This document shows positions 34,425 through 42,532 of a stretch of 64,000 bases of DNA, piece by piece (position 1 is the first letter of the stretch; every line of letters begins with the position of its first letter). The notes under the pieces were generated by a model. The model had not been told where the DNA came from. It did not search any database and was given only the letters and a program-made list of their open reading frames with translations. Made by a program: the position numbers and the translations under genes. The DNA comes from Mycobacterium lehmannii (GTDB lineage: Bacteria > Actinomycetota > Actinomycetes > Mycobacteriales > Mycobacteriaceae): the NCBI RefSeq assembly GCF_002245535.1, contig NZ_NKCN01000019.1, forward strand, positions 52,089 to 116,088. Reading direction: 5' to 3'.

Positions 34425-34517
34425 GAATTGTTGGACCGAACGATAGCCCCCTCGAAGTGCGGCTGGCAAGCATAGCGTTTACTAGCTGCATACTTGCGGA
34501 GCCGAGCCCGCGTCCGA

Positions 34518-34523
34518 TAACTT
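34518..34523 (+). promoter_or_regulatory. Putative -10 box (TAACTT) of the TetR-cyp51 operon
   Basis: TAACTT is 6 nt before GTG 34530, and the operator palindrome starts right after it, so repressor binding would block RNA polymerase at the start site. Confidence 0.45.
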
Positions 34524-34536
34524 GGACAGGTGTCCA
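34523..34536. promoter_or_regulatory. Operator palindrome 2 (TGGACAGGTGTCCA) over the TetR start
   Basis: The 12-bp GGACAnnTGTCC core is extended by T...A on both sides to 14 bp and spans the GTG start codon of the TetR gene. It pairs with the copy at 34413 and suggests autorepression. Confidence 0.8.
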
Positions 34537-35138
34537 GCGAGCCCGTGGTAGCGGTCGCAGGCCCGGCGCCTGTCAGCACCGGCGAGACACCGCGGAACCG
34601 CCGCCAGGAGGAGACGTTCCGCAAGGTGCTCACCGCCGGCGTCGAGATGCTGCGCGAATCCTCCTACGCCGACCTGACGGTGCGCGCCGTCGCCGCCAGG
34701 GCCAAAGTCGCCCCGGCCACCGCCTACACCTACTTCTCGTCGAAGAACCACCTGATCGCCGAGGTGTACCTGGACCTGATGCGTCAGGTGCCGTACTTCA
34801 CCGACGTCAACGACAGCCGGGTCACCCGCGTCGAGAAGACTCTGCGCGCGATGGCGCTGATGGTCGCCGATGAACCCGAGGTCGCGGCGGCGTGCACCAC
34901 CGCGCTGCTCAGCGGAAGCGACTCCGCGGTGCGCGCGGTACGCGACCGCATCGGTGCCGAGATCCACCGCCGCATCCGCTCGGCCATGGGCCCGGACGCC
35001 GACCCGCGCGCATTGGCCGCCCTGGAGATGACGTTCTTCGGCGCGCTGGTCAACGCGGGTAGCGGCGTCTTCACCTACCACCAGATCGCCGACCGGCTCA
35101 GCTACGTCGTCGGCCTCATCTTGGGAGACGAGCAGTGA
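34530..35138 (+). CDS. TetR-family repressor of the cyp123-cyp51 operon (Rv0767c-like)
   Basis: A 202-residue TetR protein with helix-turn-helix LTVRAVAARAKVAPATAYTYF (residues about 49-69). It is the first gene of the operon that encodes CYP123, an SDR, CYP51 and a ferredoxin; the stop overlaps the cyp123 start by 4 nt. Matching palindromes at 34413 and 34523 are strong candidates for its operators and imply control of both this operon and aldA. The ligand is unknown; a sterol-like or azole-responsive ligand is a guess from context. Rv0767c occupies this place in M. tuberculosis. Confidence 0.92.
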   Translation: MSSEPVVAVAGPAPVSTGETPRNRRQEETFRKVLTAGVEMLRESSYADLTVRAVAARAKVAPATAYTYFSSKNHLIAEVYLDLMRQVPYFTDVNDSRVTRVEKTLRAMALMVADEPEVAAACTTALLSGSDSAVRAVRDRIGAEIHRRIRSAMGPDADPRALAALEMTFFGALVNAGSGVFTYHQIADRLSYVVGLILGDEQ

Positions 35139-36343
35139 CCATCAGCGAAATCGTGCTTGACCCATACGACTACGACTTCCACGAGGATCCGTATCCGTAC
35201 TACAAGCGGCTGCGCGACGAGGCACCGCTGTATCGCAACGACGAACTCGGTTTCTGGGCACTGTCGCGGCACCAGGATGTCCTGCAGGGTTTCCGCAACA
35301 GCACCACGTTGTCGAACAAGTTCGGCGTATCGCTGGATCCCGCGTCGCGCGGACCGCACGCCTCCAAGACCATGTCCTTCCTGGCGATGGACGACCCCGA
35401 CCACGTGCGACTGCGCACACTGGTGTCGAAAGGTTTCACGCCTCGGCGCATCCGCGAGTTGGAGCCGCGCGTCACCGAGATCGCCGTGCAGCATCTCGAT
35501 GTCATGTTGGACAAGGCACGCTCGAACGAGACCGTCGACTACGTCGACGAATTCGCGGGCAAGCTGCCGATGGACGTCATCTCGGAGCTCATGGGTGTGC
35601 CGGAGCCCGATCGAGTCCAGGTGCGCGCGTGGGCCGACGGTGTCATGCACCGCGACGAGGGCGTCACCGACGTACCGCCCTCGGCCGTAGAGGCGTCGAT
35701 CAACCTGATCGTCTACTACCAGGGCATGGTGGCCGAGCGCCGCAAGAAGCCGACCGACGACCTGACCACCGCGCTCCTTGAGGCCGAGATCGACGGCGAC
35801 CGGCTCACCGACGACGAGATCATCGGCTTCATGTTCCTGATGGTGATCGCCGGTAATGAGACCACCACGAAACTGCTTGCCAATGCGGCATTCTGGGGCC
35901 ACAGGAACCCCGACCAGCTGACTCCGGTCTACGCCGACCTGCAGCGGATTCCGCTCTGGGTCGAGGAATCGCTGCGATACGACACCTCGAGCCAGATCCT
36001 CGCGCGCACGGTCTCGGGCGAGCTGACGTTGTACGACACCACCATCCCCGACGGTGATGTCCTGCTCTTGCTGCCCGGGTCGGCTCACCGCGACGAGCGG
36101 GTCTTCGAGGACCCAGACCGTTTCCTCATCGGCCGCGAAATAGGGTCCAAGCTCATGAGTTTCGGCAGCGGTGCCCACTTCTGCCTTGGTGCGCACCTGG
36201 CGCGGATGGAGGCCAAGGTCGCGCTGACCGAGTTGTTCAAGCGAATCCGCCGATACGAGGTGGACGAGGCCAACGCCGTCCGCGTCCACTCGAGCAATGT
36301 CCGCGGATTCGCTCACCTTCCCATCACTGTGGAGACTGTCTGA
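35135..36343 (+). CDS. cyp123: Cytochrome P450 CYP123
   Basis: A 402-residue P450, the same length as M. tuberculosis CYP123A1 (Rv0766c). The I-helix is MVIAGNETTTKLL, the K-helix is EESLRYDTSSQ and the haem-binding loop is FGSGAHFCLGAHLARME. It probably receives electrons from the ferredoxin encoded four genes on. Substrate is not known. It is coupled to the TetR gene by a 4-nt overlap and to the following SDR by 1 nt, so all are one operon. Confidence 0.95.
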   Translation: MTISEIVLDPYDYDFHEDPYPYYKRLRDEAPLYRNDELGFWALSRHQDVLQGFRNSTTLSNKFGVSLDPASRGPHASKTMSFLAMDDPDHVRLRTLVSKGFTPRRIRELEPRVTEIAVQHLDVMLDKARSNETVDYVDEFAGKLPMDVISELMGVPEPDRVQVRAWADGVMHRDEGVTDVPPSAVEASINLIVYYQGMVAERRKKPTDDLTTALLEAEIDGDRLTDDEIIGFMFLMVIAGNETTTKLLANAAFWGHRNPDQLTPVYADLQRIPLWVEESLRYDTSSQILARTVSGELTLYDTTIPDGDVLLLLPGSAHRDERVFEDPDRFLIGREIGSKLMSFGSGAHFCLGAHLARMEAKVALTELFKRIRRYEVDEANAVRVHSSNVRGFAHLPITVETV

Positions 36344-37170
36344 TGCCCCGGTTCGACCCCCTGCCCGAACGACGGCCCGTCATCGTCGCCGGCGCCTCAT
36401 CCGGAATCGGCGAGGCGACGGCGATCGAGATGGCCGCGCGCGGCTTTCCGGTCGCGCTCGGCGCCCGGCGCGTCGAGAAACTCGAAGACATCGTCGGCAA
36501 GATCAACGCCGACGGCGGTGAAGCCGTCGGGTTCCATCTCGACGTCACCGACCCCAACTCGGTGAAAACGTTTGTCGCCCAATCGGTGGAGGCACTCGGC
36601 GAGATCGAGGTATTGGTGGCCGGTGCTGGTGACACCTACTTCGGCAAGCTGGCCGAGATCAGCACCGACGAGTTCGAGTCGCAGCTGCAGATCCACCTCG
36701 TCGGGGCCAACCGGCTGGCGTCGGCGGTGCTCCCGGGCATGCTCGCGCGCCAGCGCGGCGACCTGATCTTCGTGGGATCCGATGTGGCGCTGCGTCAGCG
36801 GCCGCACATGGGCGCCTACGGGGCGGCGAAGGCGGCGCTTCTGGCCATGGTCAACAACTTCCAGATGGAACTGGAGGGCACCGGTGTGCGCGCCTCGATC
36901 GTGCACCCCGGCCCGACGAAGACCAGCATGGGCTGGAGTCTGCCCGCCGAGAAGATCGGCCCGGCACTCGAGGATTGGGCGAAGTGGGGCCAGGCCCGGC
37001 ACGACTACTTCCTGCGGGCAGCCGACCTGGCCAGGGCCATCACCTTCGTTGCGGAGACACCTCGCGGCGGGTTCATCGCCAACATGGAACTTCAGCCCGA
37101 GGCGCCGCTGGCCACCGCGCCGGCGGAACGCCAGCAACTCAAGTTGAACGAGGAGAACCTGAAGTCATGA
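36343..37170 (+). CDS. Short-chain dehydrogenase (Rv0765c-like)
   Basis: A 275-residue SDR, the same length as Rv0765c. It has IVAGASSGIGEATAIEMAARG as the cofactor motif and the active site in the region SDVALRQRPHMGAYGAAKAAL, with Ser, Tyr and Lys. The C-terminus PTKTSMGWSL follows the substrate loop. It sits between two P450 genes with overlaps of 1 nt and 4 nt, indicating tight coexpression. It may act on the same alcohol or ketone as the P450s produce. Confidence 0.93.
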   Translation: MPRFDPLPERRPVIVAGASSGIGEATAIEMAARGFPVALGARRVEKLEDIVGKINADGGEAVGFHLDVTDPNSVKTFVAQSVEALGEIEVLVAGAGDTYFGKLAEISTDEFESQLQIHLVGANRLASAVLPGMLARQRGDLIFVGSDVALRQRPHMGAYGAAKAALLAMVNNFQMELEGTGVRASIVHPGPTKTSMGWSLPAEKIGPALEDWAKWGQARHDYFLRAADLARAITFVAETPRGGFIANMELQPEAPLATAPAERQQLKLNEENLKS

Positions 37171-38519
37171 CGACCGCGATCGTGCCCCGGGTTTCCGGTG
37201 GGGAAGAAGAGCACGGACACCTCGAGGAGTTCCGCACCGACCCGATCGGCTTGATGCAACGGGTCCGCGACGAGTGCGGTGACGTCGGCTGGTTCCAGTT
37301 GGTGGACAAGCACGTCATTCTGCTGTCCGGCGCCGAGGCCAACGAGTTCTTCTTCCGTTCGGCCGACGAGGATCTCGACCAGGCCGAGGCCTATCCGTTC
37401 ATGACGCCGATCTTCGGCAAGGGTGTGGTGTTCGACGCCAGCCCCGAGCGGCGCAAGGAGATGCTGCACAATTCGGCGCTGCGCGGTGAGCACATGAAGG
37501 GCCACGCGACCACCATCGAGGGCGAGGTCCGCAAGATGATCGCCGACTGGGGCGACGAAGGCGAAATCGAGCTGCTCGACTTCTTCGCCGAGCTGACGAT
37601 CTACACCTCGACGGCCTGCCTGATCGGGCTGAAGTTCCGCAACGAACTCGACCACCGGTTCGCCGAGTACTACCACGATCTCGAGCGCGGCACCGACCCG
37701 CTCTGCTATGTCGACCCCTACCTGCCGATCGAGAGTTTCCAGCGCCGCGACGAGGCGCGCGTCAAACTTGTTGCGCTGGTTCAGGAGATCATGAACCACC
37801 GGTTGGCCAATCCGCCGACCGACAAGTCCGACCGTGACATGCTCGACGTGCTGGTGTCGATCAAGGACGAGGACGGCAACCCGCGGTTCTCGGCCGACGA
37901 GGTCACCGGCATGTTCATCTCGCTGATGTTCGCCGGGCACCACACCAGTTCCGGAACCTCGGCGTGGACCCTGATCGAGCTGATCCGCCACCCAGAGATC
38001 TACGCCAAGGTTCAGGCCGAGCTCGACGAGCTCTACGCCGACGGTCAGGAAGTCAGCTTCCATGCGCTGCGCCAGATTCCCCTGCTGGACAACGTCGTCA
38101 AGGAGACGCTGCGGCTGCACCCGCCACTGATCATCTTGATGCGGGTGGCCCAGGGCGAGTTCGAGGTAGCCGGCTTCCCCATTCACAAGGGCGACTTCGT
38201 GGCTGCCTCGCCGGCGATCAGCAACCGGATTCCCGAGGACTTCCCGGATCCCGACGGATTCAATCCGGACCGCTACAACAAGCCTGAACAGGCCGACATT
38301 GTGAACCGCTGGACGTGGATCCCGTTCGGCGCGGGCAGGCACCGTTGCGTCGGCGCGGCGTTCGCCCAGATGCAGATCAAGGCGATCTTCTCGGTCCTGT
38401 TGCGCGAGTACGAGTTCGAGATGGCGCAACCGGCTGACAGCTACCGCAACGACCACTCGAAGATGGTGGTGCAGCTACAACGACCCGCGAAGGCCCGCTA
38501 CCGCAGGCGTGTCAAGTAG
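37167..38519 (+). CDS. cyp51: Cytochrome P450 CYP51 (sterol 14-alpha-demethylase)
   Basis: A 450-residue CYP51, close to the 451 of M. tuberculosis. The I-helix FAGHHTSSGTSAWT, ExxR motif VKETLRLHPP, and haem loop PFGAGRHRCVGAAFAQMQIK are all diagnostic. Mycobacterial CYP51 can demethylate sterols and binds azole drugs, but bacterial sterol synthesis is absent, so its native substrate is uncertain. ATG 37167 overlaps the SDR stop (ATGA). A ferredoxin gene is 8 nt downstream and is the likely electron donor. Confidence 0.96.
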   Translation: MTTAIVPRVSGGEEEHGHLEEFRTDPIGLMQRVRDECGDVGWFQLVDKHVILLSGAEANEFFFRSADEDLDQAEAYPFMTPIFGKGVVFDASPERRKEMLHNSALRGEHMKGHATTIEGEVRKMIADWGDEGEIELLDFFAELTIYTSTACLIGLKFRNELDHRFAEYYHDLERGTDPLCYVDPYLPIESFQRRDEARVKLVALVQEIMNHRLANPPTDKSDRDMLDVLVSIKDEDGNPRFSADEVTGMFISLMFAGHHTSSGTSAWTLIELIRHPEIYAKVQAELDELYADGQEVSFHALRQIPLLDNVVKETLRLHPPLIILMRVAQGEFEVAGFPIHKGDFVAASPAISNRIPEDFPDPDGFNPDRYNKPEQADIVNRWTWIPFGAGRHRCVGAAFAQMQIKAIFSVLLREYEFEMAQPADSYRNDHSKMVVQLQRPAKARYRRRVK

Positions 38520-38527
38520 GGGATCGG

Positions 38528-38737
38528 ATGGGCTGCTACAGAGTAGAAGTAGACCTGGACCTGTGTCAGGGGCACGCGATGTGCGAGCTCGAGGCGCCGG
38601 ACTACTTCACCGTCCCCAAACGCGGCAAGGTCGAGATCCTCGACGCCGAGCCGCCCGACGACGCCCGCGACGAGATACAGAACGCGGTCGATATGTGCCC
38701 GACCCACGCACTGGCCATCAAAGAAACAGGAGAATGA
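38528..38737 (+). CDS. [3Fe-4S] ferredoxin (Rv0763c-like) for CYP51
   Basis: A 69-residue ferredoxin. It has CQGHAMC and the distant CPTHAL with an extra Cys/Pro, giving the CxxHxxC...CP pattern of mycobacterial 3Fe-4S ferredoxins that pair with P450s. It lies immediately after cyp51, spaced by 8 nt. It overlaps the next gene by 4 nt (ATGA). Confidence 0.95.
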   Translation: MGCYRVEVDLDLCQGHAMCELEAPDYFTVPKRGKVEILDAEPPDDARDEIQNAVDMCPTHALAIKETGE

Positions 38738-39285
38738 CAATGCCGTCACTGCCCCGCGAAGCGCTCGACAACTGGGTCGAGCAGTGGCTGGAGGCCAACC
38801 GAGACGCCGAACGCAACGGCGACTGGAAACCGTTGGCCGAGTTCTACACCGATGATGCCACCTACGGCTGGAACATCGGCCCCAAGGAAGACGTGATGTG
38901 TGTCGGCGTGGATCAGATACGCGAAATCGCCTTGGGTTTGGAGATGGAGGGCCTGGAGAACTGGGTTTACGAGTACCAGAAGGTGCTCGTAGACGACAAG
39001 CAGGGCGAGATCGTCGGCTTCTGGAAGCAGGTCGCGAACAAGTCCGACGGCACCACCGACGAGATCTACGGTATCGGGGGCAGCTGGTTTCGGCTCAATG
39101 CCGACCTGAAGATCGAATGGCAGCGCGACTTCTTCGATTTCGGCCACGTCGCCAAGGGGTACGCGAAACTGATCGAGTCCGGCGACCTGTCGCCCGGAAT
39201 GCAGAAGCGCATCGAGCGCTCCCTGGCCGGCGAGAAGTTGCCCGGTTACTACCCCCTCGGTCAGGCCCCGGTACCGATCTGGTGA
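38734..39285 (+). CDS. NTF2-like/SnoaL-type protein (Rv0762c-like)
   Basis: A 183-residue protein of the Rv0762c group. The pattern ANRDAERNGDWKPLAEFYTDDATYGWN is the start of a SnoaL/NTF2-like cone fold, and residues such as the FDFGHVAKGYAKLIE stretch continue it. It probably binds a hydrophobic ligand or acts as an isomerase-like enzyme. ATG 38734 overlaps the ferredoxin stop; ATG 38740 is an alternative. It is followed by a 91-nt gap that contains its own regulatory inverted repeat for adhB. Confidence 0.82.
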   Translation: MTMPSLPREALDNWVEQWLEANRDAERNGDWKPLAEFYTDDATYGWNIGPKEDVMCVGVDQIREIALGLEMEGLENWVYEYQKVLVDDKQGEIVGFWKQVANKSDGTTDEIYGIGGSWFRLNADLKIEWQRDFFDFGHVAKGYAKLIESGDLSPGMQKRIERSLAGEKLPGYYPLGQAPVPIW

Positions 39286-39314
39286 CCCGGCCAAGCAGTT
39301 GATTGGGGGTGGGT

Positions 39315-39351
39315 GTGACCTACCTAACTACTGCCTCTAGTCTGAGGTCAC
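39315..39351. promoter_or_regulatory. Inverted repeat GTGACCT...AGGTCAC upstream of adhB
   Basis: GTGACCT (39315-39321) and AGGTCAC (39345-39351) are perfect 7-bp complements with a 23-bp spacer. A TAGTCT TANNNT match lies at 39338-39343 inside. This 91-nt gap is the only sizeable one in the operon, so an internal promoter under separate control is plausible. Confidence 0.5.
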
Positions 39352-39376
39352 CGGTACTAGCGGAAGGCACGTTCGA

Positions 39377-40504
39377 ATGAAGACAAAAGGTGCTCTCATC
39401 TGGGAGTTCAACCAGCCGTGGTCGATCGAGGAGATCGAAATCGGGGACCCCGTCAAGGACGAGGTCAAGGTGCAGATGGAAGCGTCGGGGATGTGCCACT
39501 CCGACCATCACCTGGTGACCGGCGGCATCCCGATGGCCGGTTTCCCGGTACTCGGTGGCCACGAGGGCGCGGGCATCGTCACCGAGGTCGGTCCGGGCGT
39601 CGAAGACCTCAAGCCCGGCGATCACGTCGTGATGTCGTTCATCCCGTCCTGCGGCAACTGTCCGTCGTGCCAGGCCGGCATGCGCAACCTCTGCGACCTT
39701 GGCGCCGGCCTGCTCGGGGGCACCGCGGTCTCCGACGGCACCCACCGCATCCACGCCAAGGGACAACCCGTCTTCCCGATGACCCTGCTGGGCACGTTCT
39801 CGCCCTACATGGTCGTACACAAGAGTTCGGTGGTGAAGATCGACGAGTCGATCCCGTTCGAGGTTGCGTGCCTGGTCGGTTGCGGCATCACCACCGGGTA
39901 CGGCTCGGCCGTCCGCAGCGGTGACATCCGGCCAGGTGAGGACGTCGCGATCGTCGGCGTCGGCGGCGTCGGCATGGGCGCCCTGCAGGGCGCAGTCACC
40001 GCGGGCGCACGTCGCATCTTCGCGATCGACCCGGTGGAGTGGAAGCGTGACCAGGCGCTCAAATTCGGTGCCACACATGCCTATCCGGACTGGGAGTCCG
40101 CGATGGCCGGTATCGGCGAGGTCACCTGGGGACTGATGGCCCACAAGGTGATCATCACCGTGGGCGAGCTGCACGGCAAGGACGTCGAGAACTACCTCAG
40201 CCTGACCGCCAAGGGCGGCACCTGCGTGGTCACCGCCATCGGCAGCCTGCTCGACACCGAGGTGAACCTCAACCTGGCGATGCTGACCCTGCTGCAGAAG
40301 AACCTGCAGGGCACCATCTTCGGTGGGGGCAACCCGCACTACGACATTCCGCAGCTGCTGTCGATGTACAAGGCAGGCAAGCTGAACCTCGACGACATGG
40401 TCACCCGGCAGTACAAGCTGGAACAGATCAACGACGGTTACTCCGACATGCTCGAGGGCAGGAACATCCGCGGCGTCATTCGCTATACCGACGACGACCG
40501 GTAG
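39377..40504 (+). CDS. adhB: Zinc-dependent alcohol dehydrogenase AdhB
   Basis: A 375-residue MDR-family alcohol dehydrogenase, the same length as Rv0761c. The catalytic zinc ligands are in SGMCHSDHH and GGHEGAGIV; the structural zinc Cys cluster is SCGNCPSCQAGMRNLC; the NAD-binding motif is VGVGGVGMGALQGA. It reduces or oxidises alcohols and aldehydes. Its product aldehydes would suit AldA encoded divergently. It follows the 91-nt gap with its own candidate promoter. Confidence 0.95.
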   Translation: MKTKGALIWEFNQPWSIEEIEIGDPVKDEVKVQMEASGMCHSDHHLVTGGIPMAGFPVLGGHEGAGIVTEVGPGVEDLKPGDHVVMSFIPSCGNCPSCQAGMRNLCDLGAGLLGGTAVSDGTHRIHAKGQPVFPMTLLGTFSPYMVVHKSSVVKIDESIPFEVACLVGCGITTGYGSAVRSGDIRPGEDVAIVGVGGVGMGALQGAVTAGARRIFAIDPVEWKRDQALKFGATHAYPDWESAMAGIGEVTWGLMAHKVIITVGELHGKDVENYLSLTAKGGTCVVTAIGSLLDTEVNLNLAMLTLLQKNLQGTIFGGGNPHYDIPQLLSMYKAGKLNLDDMVTRQYKLEQINDGYSDMLEGRNIRGVIRYTDDDR

Positions 40505-40509
40505 AGCTC

Positions 40510-40956
40510 ATGGCTCAGGAAACCGTCGAGAAGACACCGGCTTTGGCGGCCTCCCACAATTCGTGGAGATGCGTGCACTCCCACGACAAAGAGGGCTGGT
40601 TGGCCCTGATGGCCGACGATGTCGTCATCGAGGATCCGATCGGGCAGTCTTTCACCAACCCCGACGGCACGGGAATTCGCGGGAAGGAGGCGGTGTCCGG
40701 CTTCTACGATGCCAACATCGCCTCCAACGATCTGCGGATCACCTGCGAGGAGACATTTCCGTCCAGTTCCCCGCACGAGGTGGCTCATATCCTGGTGCTG
40801 CGCAGCAAGTTCGACAACGGAATGACCAGCACGGTGCGCGGAGTGTTCACCTACAAGGTCAACGACGCCGGTCTGCTCACCAACCTTCGTGGCTACTGGA
40901 ACATGGACATGATGCAGTTCGGTCAGGCGGCCAGCCAGTCAACGGATGCCAAGTAG
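40510..40956 (+). CDS. Ketosteroid-isomerase-like NTF2-fold protein (Rv0760c-like)
   Basis: A 146-residue cone-fold protein similar to Rv0760c, a mycobacterial protein with the Delta5-3-ketosteroid isomerase fold. Seen: the helix after SHNSWRCVHSHDKEGWLALMADDVVIEDP and beta strands ending MDMMQFG. Rv0760c binds steroid-like ligands but was not shown to be a robust isomerase. It is 5 nt from adhB and overlaps the next SDR gene by 11 nt. Confidence 0.9.
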   Translation: MAQETVEKTPALAASHNSWRCVHSHDKEGWLALMADDVVIEDPIGQSFTNPDGTGIRGKEAVSGFYDANIASNDLRITCEETFPSSSPHEVAHILVLRSKFDNGMTSTVRGVFTYKVNDAGLLTNLRGYWNMDMMQFGQAASQSTDAK

Positions 40957-41824
40957 CCCGTCACTGTCCGAGCGTGGCGCGGTCGTCGTCGGCGGATCGC
41001 GCGGCGTGGGGCTGGCGGTGGCTGAACTGCTCGCTGCCGATGGTGCCGGGGTGGTCGTCAACGGCCGTGACCGGGAGGCCGTAGCCCAAGCGACGCAACG
41101 GATTCCGGGCGCGCACGGAGTCCCCGGCTCGCCCGCCGATCCGGAGATCGCCGACCTCCTGATCGAGACGTGCGTTCAGGAGTTCGGTCGCATCGACATC
41201 CTGATCAACTGTGCGGGCACAGCCGAGCCCGTCGGATCGTCGATTCTCACGATCACGTCGGGCCAGTTCCGCGAGCTGATCGACGCACATCTCAATACGG
41301 CCTTCGAGACTTGCCGAGCCGCCGCGCCCAGGATGGTGGCCCAGGGTGGAGGCGCGATCGTGAACACGAGTTCGTTCGCGTTTCTCGGCGACTACGGCGG
41401 TACGGGGTATCCGGCGGGCAAGGGCGGCGTCAACGGGCTGACCCTGGCGATCGCCGCCGAACTCAAGGAGCACGGCGTGCGCGCGAACGTCGTCTGTCCC
41501 GGCGCCAGGACGCGGCTTTCGACCGGAGCGGATTACGAGGCGCACATCGCCGACCTGAACCGTCGCGGCCTGTTGGACGACGTGAGCATGCAGGGTGCCC
41601 TCGACGCCGCGCCGCCGGCGTACGTCGCCCCGACCTACGCTTATCTGGCGAGTGACCTGGCCAAGAACGTGACGGGGCAGATCTTCATCGCCGCCGGCGG
41701 GTTCGTCGGGCGCTTCGACAGGCCGACGCCGACGATTCTGGCCTACCGCGACCACCACGACACTCCGCCATGGTCCGTTGCCGAGCTTCACGACCACATT
41801 CAGCGGAATACCCGACACAGCTGA
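40946..41824 (+). CDS. Short-chain dehydrogenase/reductase, last gene of the operon
   Basis: A 292-residue SDR: cofactor motif VVVGGSRGVGLAVAELL, NCAGTAEP, and active site SSFAFLGDYGGTGYPAGKGG with Tyr and Lys. The C-terminus is longer than usual, with TPPWSVAELHDHIQ. This gene is not in the M. tuberculosis operon as I recall it, where Rv0759c (HIT) follows Rv0760c. It overlaps the KSI-like gene by 11 nt and is followed by a stem-forming inverted repeat. Confidence 0.88.
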   Translation: MPSSPSLSERGAVVVGGSRGVGLAVAELLAADGAGVVVNGRDREAVAQATQRIPGAHGVPGSPADPEIADLLIETCVQEFGRIDILINCAGTAEPVGSSILTITSGQFRELIDAHLNTAFETCRAAAPRMVAQGGGAIVNTSSFAFLGDYGGTGYPAGKGGVNGLTLAIAAELKEHGVRANVVCPGARTRLSTGADYEAHIADLNRRGLLDDVSMQGALDAAPPAYVAPTYAYLASDLAKNVTGQIFIAAGGFVGRFDRPTPTILAYRDHHDTPPWSVAELHDHIQRNTRHS

Positions 41825-41853
41825 CCGCTCAACGACAGCCTTGGTCCCGTGAG

Positions 41854-41899
41854 TTCGCTCGAAAATTACCCCCTTCGACCTGTGCGAGTTTCGAGCGAA
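41854..41899. terminator. 11-bp inverted repeat after the cyp51 operon (possible terminator/REP)
   Basis: TTCGCTCGAAA (41854-41864) and TTTCGAGCGAA (41889-41899) are perfect complements with a 24-nt spacer. It follows the last SDR stop by 30 nt and precedes the 3' end of the minus-strand lipoprotein gene by about 80 nt, so it may serve both sides. There is no U-tract, so it could instead be a repeat element. Confidence 0.45.
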
Positions 41900-41979
41900 T
41901 ATTGGGCAGACATCACTCGTCCGTCGAGTAGCAAACGTCATTCCTGATCGGGTCGACGTTCGCCTTTACGGCCAGCGCG

Positions 41980-42099
41980 CTACGGCGTGCAGAAGAACGG
42001 CGTGCAGTCGATGGTCACGGGGATTACACATCCCGATGTCAGCGTGACAATCAACGTCAAGATCAGAAAAAGGAAAAGTTTGGCGTTGCGATGTGACAT
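41980..42099 (-). CDS. Predicted 39-residue lipoprotein (micro-ORF)
   Basis: A tiny gene in a non-coding gap. It begins MSHRNAKLFLFLILTLIVTL, an excellent signal peptide with one positive patch and a hydrophobic core, then TSGC, a lipobox with Cys at residue 24. The predicted mature peptide is only 16 residues, CVIPVTIDCTPFFCTP, with three cysteines including the lipidated one. AGGGGG precedes the ATG at good spacing. No homologue is recalled. The surrounding DNA is richer in A+T than the flanks. Could be a small surface lipopeptide. Confidence 0.7.
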   Translation of the reverse strand: MSHRNAKLFLFLILTLIVTLTSGCVIPVTIDCTPFFCTP

Positions 42100-42532
42100 G
42101 GCAGTACCCCCTTTGCTCAAGCGACGATCACGATGCGATTACTGTAAGCCGCAAACGGCAGAAATGAATTGAATTCAGGGAGAAAGTGTCGAATCTCTTT
42201 TACGCGGAATGCTGCGATCGTGCGCCTATTGAATGGTAAGCGACACAAGCAAAGCGCGCGAAATTAACTGCAATCTATTTCTGATCTTGAACATGGAATT
42301 CAGTTCGGCTTTTGCGATGTTGCTAGAAATGCATCCACGCGCCGAACGCGGCCGTCAATTATTGCGAGGACGCCTGCGGTCCGTTTTCCGCTCCTCGTTT
42401 GCAGGCGCACCCCGGGAACGACTCGCCTCGCTTGCTCGATCACACTCCCGCACGTCGCAACGCTTACCGCACCGGCGGCCGGTCAGCCGACGCGCCCTCG
42501 ACCGCGGCGAGTCGCTCACTATGCTCGACGCC
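42100..42532. other. A+T-richer intergenic gap between lipoprotein and HIT genes
   Basis: About 430 nt with no convincing gene. A plus-strand frame continues upstream of the HIT gene to 42233 but is basic, low-complexity and unlike the HIT family, so it is not taken as coding. Composition around 42110-42330 is clearly lower in G+C than the rest of the window. The region must hold the promoters of both divergent genes. I see no palindrome of note. Confidence 0.6.

Noticed and set aside
33182..34873. Plus-strand 563-codon frame opposite aldA
   Set aside because: A shadow of aldA and the TetR gene; the aldehyde dehydrogenase frame has catalytic motifs and a ribosome site, this one has neither.
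41987..42172. Plus-strand 61-codon frame across the micro-lipoprotein
   Set aside because: The minus strand has a signal peptide, lipobox and ribosome site; the plus frame is basic and featureless.
42233..42532. N-terminal extension of the HIT gene to 42233
   Set aside because: The added residues are unlike any HIT protein and cover an A+T-rich then basic low-complexity stretch; ATG 42533 begins the conserved part.
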